Assembly (NCBI GenBank): GCA_024220505.1 | Contig: JAKZZE010000023.1 | Location: forward strand, 868,001-932,000 | DNA length: 64,000 bases | Source: Rhizopus arrhizus | Lineage: Eukaryota; Mucoromycota; Mucoromycetes; Mucorales; Rhizopodaceae | Reading direction: 5' to 3' | In this document: piece by piece, positions 22,701 through 33,000 of the stretch | Numbering within the stretch: position 1 is the first letter of the stretch | Layout: every line of letters begins with the position of its first letter | Notes under the pieces: model-generated | Told to the model about the DNA's origin: nothing | Database searches by the model: none | What the model saw: the letters and a program-made list of their open reading frames with translations, nothing else | Translations under genes and position numbers: made by a program

Positions 22701-23885
22701 ATTTCTATTCACATCAGTATAGAGAATAATTTGAGATTTGTCTACAGGTAGTTTAAGTTTATCAGTTACGCTCTTGGCAATACACGTAATAGCTGATCCT
22801 GTATCCCACAAAATTTGGATCTTCGTTTTTCCTATACTCAAATAAGAAATAGGTGTGTTGGTGTGTTGGTAGTTCACATGGTTAATACTGGGCTGTGCAA
22901 CAATAGTATCCGAATTGACCACTCGCATCGGTGCATCTAAATTGACTACACCTTCTTGCGTAACCGAGATAGTATCAACAGTGTGAACATTGTACTTCTT
23001 GCTGTTTTTGGCAAATCTACGCTTGCCTTGGTGTTGACTGCAATCAATAGTACGATGTTGCTGAAAACAGTAACCACAAACTGGGTTGCCATGTCGATCA
23101 TACAAGCGAGGAGCCTTTTCAGACTGCTGTTGATGAGCATTTCCATGTCCCTTAAGTTTGTTGTTGTGATTGTTGTAATTGTTGAATTGCTTCTTCTTGT
23201 TACTGTATTGTTTGTTGTTATGTCTATTGATATAATCAATCTCCATAGGTACAACATCAGAGTTAGTCTCCACAGTCTCGGGTGCATCCAAAAGCTTAGC
23301 TCTCACTTCCAAGTTAATAGCTTGCTGGATAACATCAGCAACGGTGTTGATGTTGAGGGCAGCAACTAAAGAAGTTAAAGTTAGACGAGTATCTCTTTGT
23401 TCCAAGGACTGAATAAAAAATGAGATCTTAGTTTGTGCTGAGAACTTATCAGTGATCAAACTAAGCAAATGTTCCCACTTTGTTGCATGTAATCGAATGG
23501 ATTCTCTAGGTAACTGTTTACATTGTTTCAACTGTTTAAGAAGGAGTCTATTTTCATCCTCCGCATCCATACCGAAACGGTTGAGCAGGGCTTCTTTTAA
23601 AAGAGAAAAATTTTTTCTAACTGTGACAGGCAATGTTGGAATCCACCTTTGAATAACGAGAGGCATATACTTCGTCAAGTGGAAAGAGCAAATATTCAAG
23701 TCATCAATACCATGTACAAGGGCTTGTTGTTCGAATTCTAAAAACCAAACTCGAAGGCTATTGTTGAGATCATAGTTGTTGACCGGGATAGTCTTAGCTT
23801 TTTCATGGGCTAAGTATTGTGAAAATTCCGTGGTTGCACCAGGGATGTTGTAAGAGTGCTGTGGTGTTGTTGCCGATCCAGACAT
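19776..23885 (-). CDS. Ty3-A Gag-Pol polyprotein
   Basis: About 1369 residues from the ATG at 23885. A longer frame upstream has no ATG and runs into the inserted LTR. Order: Gag; CCHC-like knuckle CGYCFQQHRTIDC; aspartic protease LWDTGSAITC; reverse transcriptase (FSKIDLASGYYAIKI, catalytic AYLDDVIIHS); RNase H (HCDAATTSGIG, YTDHSSLQWLL); integrase with an HHCC-type N terminus (GHGG...CLPCPQIK) and a DDE core (VALDYFGPLP, LQDNGSSFAS, SNGLVERFMKT). It ends with the usual integrase C-terminal fold (DKVLMFN, WYGPFLVEDVL). No chromodomain. Gag and Pol share one frame, so no frameshift is needed. This is the only fully open retroelement polyprotein in the window. Confidence 0.92.
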   Translation of the reverse strand: MSGSATTPQHSYNIPGATTEFSQYLAHEKAKTIPVNNYDLNNSLRVWFLEFEQQALVHGIDDLNICSFHLTKYMPLVIQRWIPTLPVTVRKNFSLLKEALLNRFGMDAEDENRLLLKQLKQCKQLPRESIRLHATKWEHLLSLITDKFSAQTKISFFIQSLEQRDTRLTLTSLVAALNINTVADVIQQAINLEVRAKLLDAPETVETNSDVVPMEIDYINRHNNKQYSNKKKQFNNYNNHNNKLKGHGNAHQQQSEKAPRLYDRHGNPVCGYCFQQHRTIDCSQHQGKRRFAKNSKKYNVHTVDTISVTQEGVVNLDAPMRVVNSDTIVAQPSINHVNYQHTNTPISYLSIGKTKIQILWDTGSAITCIAKSVTDKLKLPVDKSQIILYTDVNRNANKTHDVIKLDVFNTTLKLHVIDDLARDVIIGYDTMRLWKAMIDTTGQVISLSIQNVQHVVKFLVNPSLDVSNTTYSVCYTSIQPQIDKLLVKYDSIIPADNDKPSTTDLVEFTIDTGDSPPVYSAPRVYYPDIQKKIDEKFEKLVKNGIVSKVTFSEWGSNVSAVPKPDGDIRPCGNYVKLNSITKTIKYPFVHIHHALQSLGKSIIFSKIDLASGYYAIKIAEEDKEKTALVTTNGTYIFNFMPFGLKNAPAVFQSLMDRVLGPLKYTTAIAYLDDVIIHSSSVEQHIIDLENVLRRIQSANLSINRKKCAFGMKAIEFLGFIVSDRGISANPDKIKAIQVLPAPTNLKEIEQFLGVCGVYQKFISNYQVIAEPLRRLKKKDIEFVWSEEQQQAFETLKERLATLPTLVQPDFKRPFELHCDAATTSGIGVILCQRDDDGAIYPISFSSRSITKFEKKYSIRELEALSIVWGIKKNRIYLESGHFLVYTDHSSLQWLLSTNQDKQPRLWRWCLFLQAYSFDVKYIPGHKNVVADMLSRNPLPNVAAISTGVPWYAESWWATEQAKDNQQAIIINQLQAGSTADKTLHLHKGILCKKVKYSNKVTHYKMAPAHMVSKIIEFYHASQFAGHGGSNKTYKAIQHARIYFAEMEKSITVFIKSCLPCPQIKGDRSKQFPLSSTVGSRPFQKVALDYFGPLPTSNSNNKYVLVVIDTFTRYVELYPVASTSTMELAKVFYYGFVLRHGIPDICLQDNGSSFASEFNQQLAVFAGIQLQFTPPYVASSNGLVERFMKTLRQMILLYCSQKNIKSNWDVHLRIIRFVYNNMYHSSIKTSPFELVHGRKAQSPMFITNSQENVKYPSQYRNVETPQSHFAKELEANLNTAFEIVYEQMKTYDNSGDYQTFKQGDKVLMFNMQLSSIAKPRKLAFDWYGPFLVEDVLSSTRYNLKNCETGKTLSNMHISLLKPFYECNLLY

Positions 23886-24069
23886 TTTTTCTGATATAAA
23901 ATATGTGGGTACGGTGTGATAAGTAGAGGACGAAGAGTAAGAAGAAAAACTTGTTCGTCGTGGAGTAAGTGTTTGAGAAAGTCCTAAGTCGTCCCAAGTA
24001 TAAAGTTCGGAAGTAGGAAGCAGTAAAGGAGAAATTAGACGTGCAGGTGATGAGAAACGACGTATACGC

Positions 24070-24492
24070 TGTTTTGCCAAGTATTAAAATAAGAGACAAA
24101 AACTAAAAAGACAATAGTTGTGAAACTAAAGATTATATGTTGCTTTATTAATAAAAACATTTGAGGCTATTTATACTTTTTGGATGTCTGGATCTTTACC
24201 GCTATTTCAATTGATCGGTTAAAAGAATAATGTGGGAAGGATGGGAAGATAAAGGAAAGATAGTAGATAATCAATAGCCGCTGTCTTCTTGACGAATCAA
24301 GGGACAATGAAGTAGATAAATTATTGATCTAACGATAATTATCGAATAAGGTTGGATTGAACTGCCGTTGTTATAATCAGGTTCCGATATAGTCGTGGGA
24401 ACGCCGATAGGGACAACAGGGCAGAGTTGGCTATTGCGGAGATCTCTCGTTTATCCATGAATGTTCACTTTACTAGTTGTGTGGATACAACA
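24070..24492 (-). repeat. Solo LTR1 inside the Ty3-A leader
   Basis: Inverted copy of the solo LTR at 7084-7507, flanked by TACGC on both sides (24065-24069, 24493-24497). It lies between the Ty3-A primer site and the gag ATG, and its TATA box points the same way as gag, so it could give a second promoter that skips the primer site. Confidence 0.9.
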
Positions 24493-24565
24493 TACGCTTA
24501 TTTGGATAACTTTGTGTATATGAATTGGACCTCTTAATGTTGGCAGTTAGTTGGGAGCCTCACCA

Positions 24566-24651
24566 TGTATTATGGGACTGCGTAGGACTTATAAGTAGTA
24601 GAGAAAAAGGTAATTTTATTATATTCAAGTTCAGATAATTCATATAATACA
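24566..24651 (-). repeat. Ty3-A 5' LTR (86 bp)
   Basis: Identical to the copy at 19621-19706. The primer site TGGTGAGGCTCCCAAC follows directly on the minus strand. Confidence 0.88.
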
Positions 24652-24672
24652 AATCCATGTCGGAGTTGGTGT

Positions 24673-25086
24673 TAATTTATCCAAGAATAGAAAGGAACAA
24701 GAGAGGACGAGACTCGATAAAGATGTTGCTTTATTTAATAAGAAAATGATACTCTATTTATACTTTTCATACACGGATAATATTTCATGTCATGGATTAA
24801 TAATTAATGAGTATGATATAACTGATGACAAATAGATAATGGTTACGTGTTCTTCCATTGTTATCTTTGTCATCATAAGCATTTATCCATAGAATACTCG
24901 TATATGATTGACTGCGATTGACTGTGATTTAGTCCCTGGATTTAATATAATTTAACCGTGCAATTACGCAGCATCTATCCTTGATGAAGATTATCCGAAT
25001 TAACCTGTAGCCTATCTGTTGGATATATTTTACATGTAGCTTATTAATACTGTTTTCATATCGAGTTATGAATGATGGATACATCA
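24673..25086 (-). repeat. Solo LTR, family LTR2
   Basis: Inverted relative of the solo LTR at 61683-62097, with TATA and AATAAA-like signals. The duplication GGTGT flanks it (24668-24672, 25087-25091). Its outer end reads TA where the other copy has TG/CA, so it is slightly older. Confidence 0.85.
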
Positions 25087-25890
25087 GGTGTAATAGCTTG
25101 TTTTCTATTTAGGCCTTGTGTATGTATAGAGAGTTTAGAGTGATTTTGAATATAAAGTTATATTTGGGTATTTTCTTGATAGGAGTGACCACCAGATCTT
25201 GTTTTAAAGTAGATCAGTCTTGATGTAAAGATAATAATAGCTTGATGTGTGATTTAATAGAGTTACAATGAAGATATTTGGCTTCAAAGGACTTGACTTA
25301 TTCTTGATATTTAGTAAAATAATAATAAAAGAGATTTGCTTTGAATGATATTTATTTAAGAATAAAAGCAGTAAAGTCTGTCAGAAGTAAATAAAATAAC
25401 TGTTTTTATAGTTTTTATGAATTTTTTAATATGCTTTAAATTTAAAGCATGCCTTGATTTTAATGCACCTTTCAATTTTCAACCTTGCATTAATTTTTAT
25501 GTATTGTAATTTTTTGTTGCTTCAATGGCTTGTAAGAATTAACGGTTTTGAAATAGAGTAAAGTTGATGAAAATAGATATAAAAAAAAATAAGAGTTGGG
25601 TAGAGTATTGATATTAGGTTCGCTTGTAAGTGACCACCAGATCTTGTTAAGTAGATCAAACTTGTTTGTAATAAAGTAACTTGATAAGAGTTTTAAGAAT
25701 GTTTACAATGAAGATAATTGACTTCAAAGGACTTGTCTTGCTTGTGTTTTAAGAGTGTTATACCAAAAGATTCAGGGATAAAGATACTTGATTTATTGGA
25801 TAAAATATATTTAAGATATCACAAAGAGAAGTTAAGATAAGTGAAGATAAGTCAAGATAAGTGAAGTAAAATAAAAATAAAAATTCGTCT
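25087..25890 (-). repeat. GATC-hairpin/TGGTGGTCACT units 2 and 3
   Basis: Signatures at 25184-25215 and 25629-25657. Unit 3 and its flank (about 25490-25890) match unit 7 (about 36190-36560) nearly base for base, including AAGTCC-TTGAAG and TTCATTGTAA. No coding frame. Confidence 0.65.
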
Positions 25891-25913
25891 ATTTTATAGA
25901 CAAAGGAAAATAA

Positions 25914-26033
25914 AGTTTGATTTTTGAAGTAAGCTTTACTTTTTGAAATAAGCTTTACTTTTTGAAATAAGGTTTGATTTTTGAAATAAGGTTCGATTTT
26001 TGAAATAAGCTCTGATTTTTGAAATAAAGTTCA
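25914..26033. repeat. Minisatellite of unit 3 (about 19 bp period)
   Basis: About six imperfect copies of a TTTTTGAAATAAGGTTTGA-like unit, upstream (minus sense) of the TATA-like element of unit 3. Confidence 0.75.
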
Positions 26034-26079
26034 AATACTGAACAAGGTTCAATACGGGGTACTCACAAGGCGCAATCGT

Positions 26080-26490
26080 CATAGCTTGCTTCGTCACAGT
26101 ACCTTCGGGTCAAAAATCAAAATCTGCATTGTAACACACAAGAATAAGACGGCGGAATTTAAATCGTTGCAGTTTATAACGAACGCCTTGCAGTTTGCAA
26201 CAACCACCTTACACTATACAACAACCGCCTCTTATGTTATAACAACCATTCAAAATACCAAAAACAGAACAAAATCATAAAATCCAAAAACATATATATA
26301 ACCCCAAATAATAATCTCAAAAAATACTTCACTTCACTTCTTAACTTTACTTTTTATTTTATTTTTACTTTTTCTTTTTATCAAATAAATATTCTTTTAA
26401 AGAGGCAAACTATCTCTTATTTTATTTAACATCAAGAACAAGAAGTCCCTTGAAGCTATTATACTTCATTGTAAATCCCCTTTTTTTATT
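26080..26490 (+). repeat. Inverted partial unit, mirror of 34980-35330
   Basis: Carries the same 21 bp repeats, TATATATAACCCC, AAATAAATATTC and AAGTCCCTTGAAGC...TTCATTGTAA as unit 5, but on the opposite strand and without the GATC/TGGTGGTCACT end. The next 250 bp to the chromovirus LTR show no recognisable feature. Confidence 0.65.
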
Positions 26491-26738
26491 TTATCTTGTT
26501 TTAATCGCAAGATTAAATAAAAAATTAAACAAAAAAACAATAGCAGCAATATAAAATTAAAATCCTTCTTTATTGCAGATTTCTTTATATTGCGAAAGGG
26601 CCTCGCTTTATGGATAAAAAGTTGGCATCTATTTATATTCTTTGTGAGCGTAGATATAAAAGATATAGACTCGGTCACGATGTCGTGCTGAAGAACCAAT
26701 GATTAAGCTAAAGCTTGTCGATGTTCTAATATATGCAT

Positions 26739-27134
26739 TGTGATATTTAGGGTTTATAATATAAAAATATACTAAGTCAATCAACAAATATAAAAATAAG
26801 TGAGACTCAAAGTAGATTGTCCTTTATTCAAGTTAAAAATATGAGGGTATTTATACTTTTCTATCCACGGCTAAATAATAGTATTCACAGTATATGATTA
26901 TTGATTATTAATCGATATTAGACGATGCGTTAATTATATGATTGGTATTGTTTAACATCTTTTATCAAGAAGTAATTATTAATCCTGATTCAGGAACTTG
27001 TTAGAATATTCTGGAGTGGATCGGGATATGATTTTATTTGACGTGGCATAATACAATGTCCGATATTCCTAATTTGGATGATCATTGTTCGTAGTAATTT
27101 ACAGTATTACTTTATTATATGTGTAAATACCACA
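26739..27134 (-). repeat. Chr-1 3' LTR
   Basis: 396 bp, no difference by eye from the 5' LTR at 33884-34279. Contains TATAAATACC and AATAAAGG in minus sense. Confidence 0.92.
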
Positions 27135-27166
27135 TCCCTCCCTGCCAGATTGGGACAATCGTTTAT

Positions 27167-28350
27167 TTATGTACGATTTCTTTTGCTTCGTCTTAAGTCG
27201 TTAATATCTGTGGCTTTTCTTTTAGTTTTATTATGGGTCTTGTCTATGTCTTTAGATAATTTATATTTATTATCCTGATTAACTTTGGTGTCTTTATCAT
27301 AGAGTGATTTAAGTGATTCTGTAGCTTTATGTAAAATTCCCTTTTCATTATTGTGTTTATGTATTAAAGGCTTATTTTTTATGAAACCTTTCTTGAATTT
27401 ATTTTGTGGATGTAATCCCATTCTTTTCATATAGTTCTCAATGGTAGAGGTATGAGTGATTTTATCAGGCGTAAGCCATGAGTCTTCATCCTTACTATAC
27501 CCTTTCCAACGTACTTTGAACTCTCTGTTATTACCGCTGCCTCTGTGATCTACGATTCCTTCGATTTCATAAACCTCTTCATTGTCCTCATTTATATTAT
27601 GCAGATCAATTGGTTTTAATTCGGAAGGAGTATAGTCTCGAGACATTAGTAATCCCATTTCGTCCTGGAGCACGTAGGATCCACCTCTGGTTTTACGAAT
27701 CACTGTGTATGGGCCATCATATACAGGATTTAATGAACCAGTCATAGTAGGAACTTTAGCCATGACATGACTTCCTTCTTTGAAGTCATCAACTATTGTG
27801 TTATGCTTTTCAAACTGCTTTTTCATGTTTTCAACATACTTGTCAGTTTTATCTTTAATGGCTGGGAAGACTACTTGATTCATATGATCAATTCTTTCCA
27901 ACAATTCTTCGTATGAGAGCGGTACGGCTTTCTTAGGATCCTTTTTTCGGTAATCTTCGAATCCGTTCATTTTTCTCGCAAACATCAAAGAAAAAGGTGG
28001 AGTGTTGAGTCTTTTAGATACTTTGTTATTTATAAATAACTGTACACTAGGTACATAAAAGTCCCAGTCTTGTCCTGTTCCTTGTACTGATTTAGCAATA
28101 GCAATCTTAGCAGTCTTAACCCATCTTTCCGCACTGCCATTTGCTTGCGGATGATAAGGTGAGATAAGTCTGTGATCTATGCCTGTACTTTCAGTTAACA
28201 GTTTCATTGTGACATTTTTAAATTCGGTTCCGTTGTCTGATTGTAAAATACGTGGGTAACCAAAGTCACTAAAAACTTGAACAAGAGTTCCAGCAATAGT
28301 TTTGGCTTTCTTATTTGGTAAACACCTTAGAATACAGAATCGTGTGCATA
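27167..28350 (-). pseudogene. Chr-1 Pol, 3' part: integrase C-terminal half and chromodomain
   Basis: Continues the polyprotein after the Tc1-B insertion. It starts with CTRFCILRCLPNKK and contains LQSDNGTEF (second catalytic Asp) and NGSAERWVKTAK (catalytic Glu). The C-terminal integrase fold follows (GSHVMAKVP, YDGPYTVIRK). The chromodomain is EVYEIEGIVDHRGS...FKVRWKGYSKDEDSWL. The tail is basic. Chromodomains of this group are known to steer integration to modified chromatin. The frame is intact but cut off from its 5' half. Confidence 0.9.
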
Positions 28351-30019
28351 CAGTGGCTCACAAAATTGTACAAGTGTTTTGCATTTTTTGCTTCAGTAGG
28401 ATTTATCGACACTAAAACGATAAATAAGCTACAGCATATTATACATCATTCGAAAGTATAGCTTCTTGGCGTTTTGCTAATATTATTTAGTCGGCGATAA
28501 AATCAGTTTTGATGGAGTTATGACCGTTTACAAATGCCGACTACACTTGTACAATTTTGGGACCGATGTTTTACAATAAGGTTTTTATTTAAAAGTGTGC
28601 GCTAATAGTTGATCCAAAGACTCTTATTTTCTATAATGTCAATACATCGTTGAGGCATAGTTTCAATATAAATTTGACATTCTTTTTCGGTAATTTCGTA
28701 CCAAGTCTCGAACGTACGAGTTCATAGTTCATCCATAGAGATAGGAGGAAAATCGTACTGCTTAAACAAGCGTTTTTTTAAGGTATTCCACATATTTTCA
28801 ATTGGATTTAAGTCTGGAGACTGTGGAGGCCACTCCATTGTTGTAAAATCCTGTTTAGACAGCCATTCAGATACGATTTTGGACTTATGCTTCGGATCGT
28901 TATCTTGCATAAATTCAAAATCAGTCATTCTTAGGCCATTTTCTTTACAATAGTCGGTCATAGACTTCACCAAATCATCTTGCAATACAGATAAATAGAC
29001 ACTCTTGTCCATATTCTTGCCTACGTCGACAATATACCCAACCCCGTACCAGCTAATACAGCTCCAAACCATAAGTGAGCCTCCACCATGTTTTACAGTT
29101 TGCTTTACATGCCTTCTTTTAAGCTTCTCATTTGGTTGTTTCCAAGCATAAAGCTTACCATCCGATCCAAAACGATTAACTTTAGTCTCATCAGACCAAA
29201 TCACGCGTTTCCAATCTTCTATGGTCCAGTCAACGTGATTAAGAGCCCAGTCCAATCGCTTTCGTCTGTTTACTTCACTGAGCAATGGTTTTTGAGGCTT
29301 CACAAAAGAGGTTAAACCAGACCTACGCAACGATCTTCGAACTGTTTCAGCTGATACAATCTTTTGCAAGTCATTCTCAAGTGTGTTTCTGGCTTCTACT
29401 GCATTCTCTTGACCTTTAACAGTTACCAATCGGACTAAATACTGATCATCCCTGCTGCTGAGTAACTTGGGGCGACCTGCTTTAATGCTCTTTACTTCGT
29501 TTTTTATTGTTTTTCGAACATTCTGAACAGTTCCACGGCTTTCTCTAGTTATTTTTACTGTTTTTGATATAGAGTATCCGCTTTTTAAGCAGCTGATGAT
29601 ACGATTACGGAGATCTTCACTGATAGGTTGCATATTGGACGTTGGTACACTTTTATATAGCAGTTAGCTCCTGTAGATGTAAGTAAAATGGCAAAAAAGG
29701 AAAGAAAAACATACTTTGAGCATTGAAGAATAAAAAAAAATCTTTTCTGGTGGCTTACGCGCTGTGACGAGCAAGATTATAAGCTGATATTGAAATATTT
29801 GAAACGGTCCCAAAATTGTACAAGTATAGTCGGCATTTGTAAACGGTCATAACTCCATCAAAACTGATTTTATCGCCGACTAAATAATATTAGCAAAACG
29901 CCAAGAAGCTATACTTTCGAATGATGTATAATATGCTGTAGCTTATTTATCGTTTTAGTGTCGATAAATCCTACTGAAGCAAAAAATGCAAAACACTTGT
30001 ACAATTTTGTGAGCCACTG
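28351..30019 (-). mobile_element. Tc1-B: Tc1-type transposon with long inverted arms
   Basis: Ends CAGTGGCTCACAAAATTG / inverse, flanked by TA at 28349-28350 and 30020-30021. Arms of about 213 bp (28351-28563, 29806-30019) are nearly identical. Each arm has at its inner edge a second, inverted copy of the outer site (ACTTGTACAATTTTG). One transposase gene. It lies inside the Chr-1 integrase. Confidence 0.95.
28722..29633 (-). CDS. Tc1-B transposase (DD34E), probable premature stop
   Basis: 303 residues: N-terminal paired-type helix-turn-helix (EDLRNRIISCLKSGYSISKT), GRPKLL hinge, second HTH (SAETVRRSLRRSGL). The DDE core has VIWSDETKVNRFG, GGGSLMVWSCIS, FMQDNDPKHKS and SPDLNPIENMW; 34 residues separate the second Asp from the Glu, the Tc1 spacing. 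Family members usually continue beyond the present end: after the TGA the same frame runs on for about 33 codons and includes the typical MPQR. The TGA may replace a Trp codon. All catalytic residues are present, so it could still work if the tail is dispensable. Confidence 0.9.
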   Translation of the reverse strand: MQPISEDLRNRIISCLKSGYSISKTVKITRESRGTVQNVRKTIKNEVKSIKAGRPKLLSSRDDQYLVRLVTVKGQENAVEARNTLENDLQKIVSAETVRRSLRRSGLTSFVKPQKPLLSEVNRRKRLDWALNHVDWTIEDWKRVIWSDETKVNRFGSDGKLYAWKQPNEKLKRRHVKQTVKHGGGSLMVWSCISWYGVGYIVDVGKNMDKSVYLSVLQDDLVKSMTDYCKENGLRMTDFEFMQDNDPKHKSKIVSEWLSKQDFTTMEWPPQSPDLNPIENMWNTLKKRLFKQYDFPPISMDEL

Positions 30020-30021
30020 TA

Positions 30022-33000
30022 TGTCTAATAGCACTAATAAGTATTTATTGTCATTCGGAGTTGTGGGTAATTCAGCTAAATCCATTGACCAGTGATCACC
30101 AGGTAGATATGAGTATACTGGTCTTAGAGGATGATACCCTTTTCTGGTTATATTATGCTTTTGACAAGCAACACATGATTTAACAAGTTCGACTGCGTCG
30201 ACTATCATGTTTTTCCAGTGTAATCCGTCATTATGTAATACTTTTACTATATTTTCAGCACCAAAGTGACCCATTAGGTGAGCCCTTAACATCAGTTGCT
30301 TCCTTTCATTTTCAGGAGGAGTCATATAGTCACACTGCTTATGTTGTGCAGGTTTTTTTACTGTGAATTTTTTATGATTATTTGATCTTATAGCTCTTAT
30401 TGCTGTATGTATAATGCCATTTTTAGCTCTAGTGTCCTGTTCACTCCCCCTCAGCATTTGATCCGTAGGGAAAAGGCGAGATAAATGGTCAGGTAATATG
30501 TTATCCATACCAGGAAGATGAATTACCTTAAATTGGTAATCGAGAATGGTATCAAACCAATTCATCATCATGGTATTTGCATATTTTTGTGTATGAAGAT
30601 AAGTGAGAGCTTTATGATCCGTATAAAGTGTAAAAGGATTACCCCATAAAAATTTATGAAACTTTTTGAGTGCAAATACGATTGCTAAAAGTTCTCTCTT
30701 CGTGGTACTATAATTTCTCTCGGACTTGGAAAGAGAACGTGCCATGAAACCAATATATTTTATCGTGGTCTTTTTCTTTCCTTTGTTCTTTAAAACATTA
30801 TCGTTTTTAGCTACATCTGTAGAATCAACATTAGATGTCAACTCCACTTGTTCTTGATATAGCACATCACCAATACCGTAATTTGAAGCATCAGTTGCAA
30901 CAAAGAATGGCTGTTGGAGATCAGGTTGACTTAATACCACATTAGAAAGTAAAACTTTCTTTATTGCCTCAAAATGAGTTTGATGCAATGGTGTCCAATC
31001 CTTTTCAGTTATTATTTTGCTGTTACGAAGATGATCTAAAGGAGCAGTTAACGTGGCTGCTTTAGGAATGTGCTCGCGAAAATAGTTTACAACACCTAGG
31101 AATCGCTGAACATCAGTGCCACATGTAGGTTTAGGCCATTCCTCAATATTTGTTAGTTTACGAGTGTCTAACGAAGATCCTTTAGCAGAAATACAAAAAC
31201 CGAGTAAATAAACACAGTTTTGTGCAAAATGACATTTATCAAAGTTGAGAACGAGATTCACCCTGGTAAGCGCTTCTATGGCAGCTTTTACATGTACAGC
31301 ATGCTCTTCCATATTTTTCGACATTATAACGATATCGTCAATGAAAGTTCGTACAAAGGGCATGTCTTTAAATATCTGCGTCATCACTCTTTGGAATACG
31401 TTTGATAGGAATTTTATCCCAAAAGGAGCACCAACAAACATATACTGCTGACCGTTATATGTAAATGCGGTTTTAGGTTGGTCTTCATCATGAATTTTAA
31501 AACGATGAAACGCAGCAGTTAAATCCAAAGTAGTGAAGATTGAGGATCCAGATAATTCATGAAAAATATCCGTTATGAGAGGTATAGGAAATTTATCATC
31601 TGGTAATAGAGCATTTATATGTCGAGGATCTAAACATGGTCTTTTTCCAGTTTTATTTCCATTTGCATCCTTTTTATCAGCTAAAGTTAATGGAGAATTC
31701 CAGGCTGTATTTACAGGAGCTTTTGTGATGGTACCATTGTCCAACCATTTATTGATGGCTTCATCCAAGACAGGTTTCAATTTATACGCTATGGGATATT
31801 GCTTATGATTTACAATTTTTCCTTTTTCCGTGGGTAAGTGGATTATGGATTCAGGTACTGTGCAGAATGCATCTTTGGGTATGTTCATATTTTCAGTAAG
31901 TAAAGGCTGAATTTTTTCTATTAACTGGGTTCGTTCATGCTCAGTGCCAGCAGGAGAGTGGTTGGGTTTAACAGTGTCATCAATTGAATCATCAAAGATG
32001 ACTTCATTATCATCCCAATTATGAGCGACTCCAGTGAGAGCAATACCCAAATGACTTAAGATATCAAGTCCAAGAATGACATCACTTTTGTCATCTTCGT
32101 TAAAATCCATAATCTCAAATGAATGATGGAATGTTTTTCCATTATACTTTAATTCAAGTGGTTCAGTAATACCAATTCTTTTTACAACATTGTCTTTTCC
32201 AGCTAAATTAATAAGACCAGTTTTATGATAGAATTTAACTTTATTTATTTCAATAAATTTTCTATTTATAACTGATATTTCTGCACCAGTGTCAATCAAA
32301 CCAAGTGCTCTATTCGTCTGGATGATAATAGGAGTATATAAAGAAAAGGAATTGTGAGTCAACAAGTCATTTTTTTCTTGTTTTATTGCTCTTATGCACT
32401 TACCAAGTTGCATTTTATCCTCTAGTTCATCATCAGTACTAGATTTCTTGTTATTTGATTGTCTCTTGGCAAATTCATTCCATGCCTTAGTAGAGGGGTG
32501 ATCAAATTTTTTAACTTCTTTTTTTCGTTTTTCTATCTTTCTTATTGTGCTTTTATTCTTTTGAGCAAAGAATTCCATGCACTTATGTCCCTTGAACCAT
32601 GTATCTCTACAATATAGACACTTTTTGGGATTGGAGGAGTCAGAAGAGCTTGAAGAGGTGAAGTGACCATTAGAACTCTTTTGTTTCTTTATAAAGTCAC
32701 CATTTGAGGACTCAGAATGACCTCTTTTTGCTGCCTTGAAACCATGGCGTTCATTTTTGGAGCTCTTGTATGGAGCGGAAACAGCATGGGGTTGATGCTT
32801 GTGTACTTCCAAGCCAGAAGCAAGTTTCTCCACTTCCCGAATTGAATTTATATCTTGCAGGAAAGTAGCACCATAGTTGGATGACAGTACCGTTCTTATA
32901 TGAAGGTTTAAATCATCATGAAGAGAGTTGATGTATATACGTGCAAGCATGTTTGAATCCGTGCATTGGGCGGTTTGAGCAAGGCGGTTGAAGCGAGCAG

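Larger units (their letters stand above)
19621..24651 (-). mobile_element. Ty3-A: Ty3/gypsy-type retrotransposon with 86 bp LTRs
   Basis: LTRs 19621-19706 and 24566-24651 are identical by eye and have TG...CA ends. A tRNA-type primer site, TGGTGAGGCTCCCAAC, follows the 5' LTR (minus strand, 24550-24565). A purine tract (CGGGGGAA) precedes the 3' LTR. The flanking duplication is 4 bp, AATC (19617-19620 and 24652-24655). One open polyprotein is present. The only damage is a solo LTR1 in the leader between primer site and gag. Identical LTRs and an open frame suggest a recent insertion. Confidence 0.9.

Noticed and set aside
22956..23369. 137-codon plus-strand frame inside Ty3-A
   Set aside because: It is the antisense shadow of the gag/protease region and has no motif of its own.
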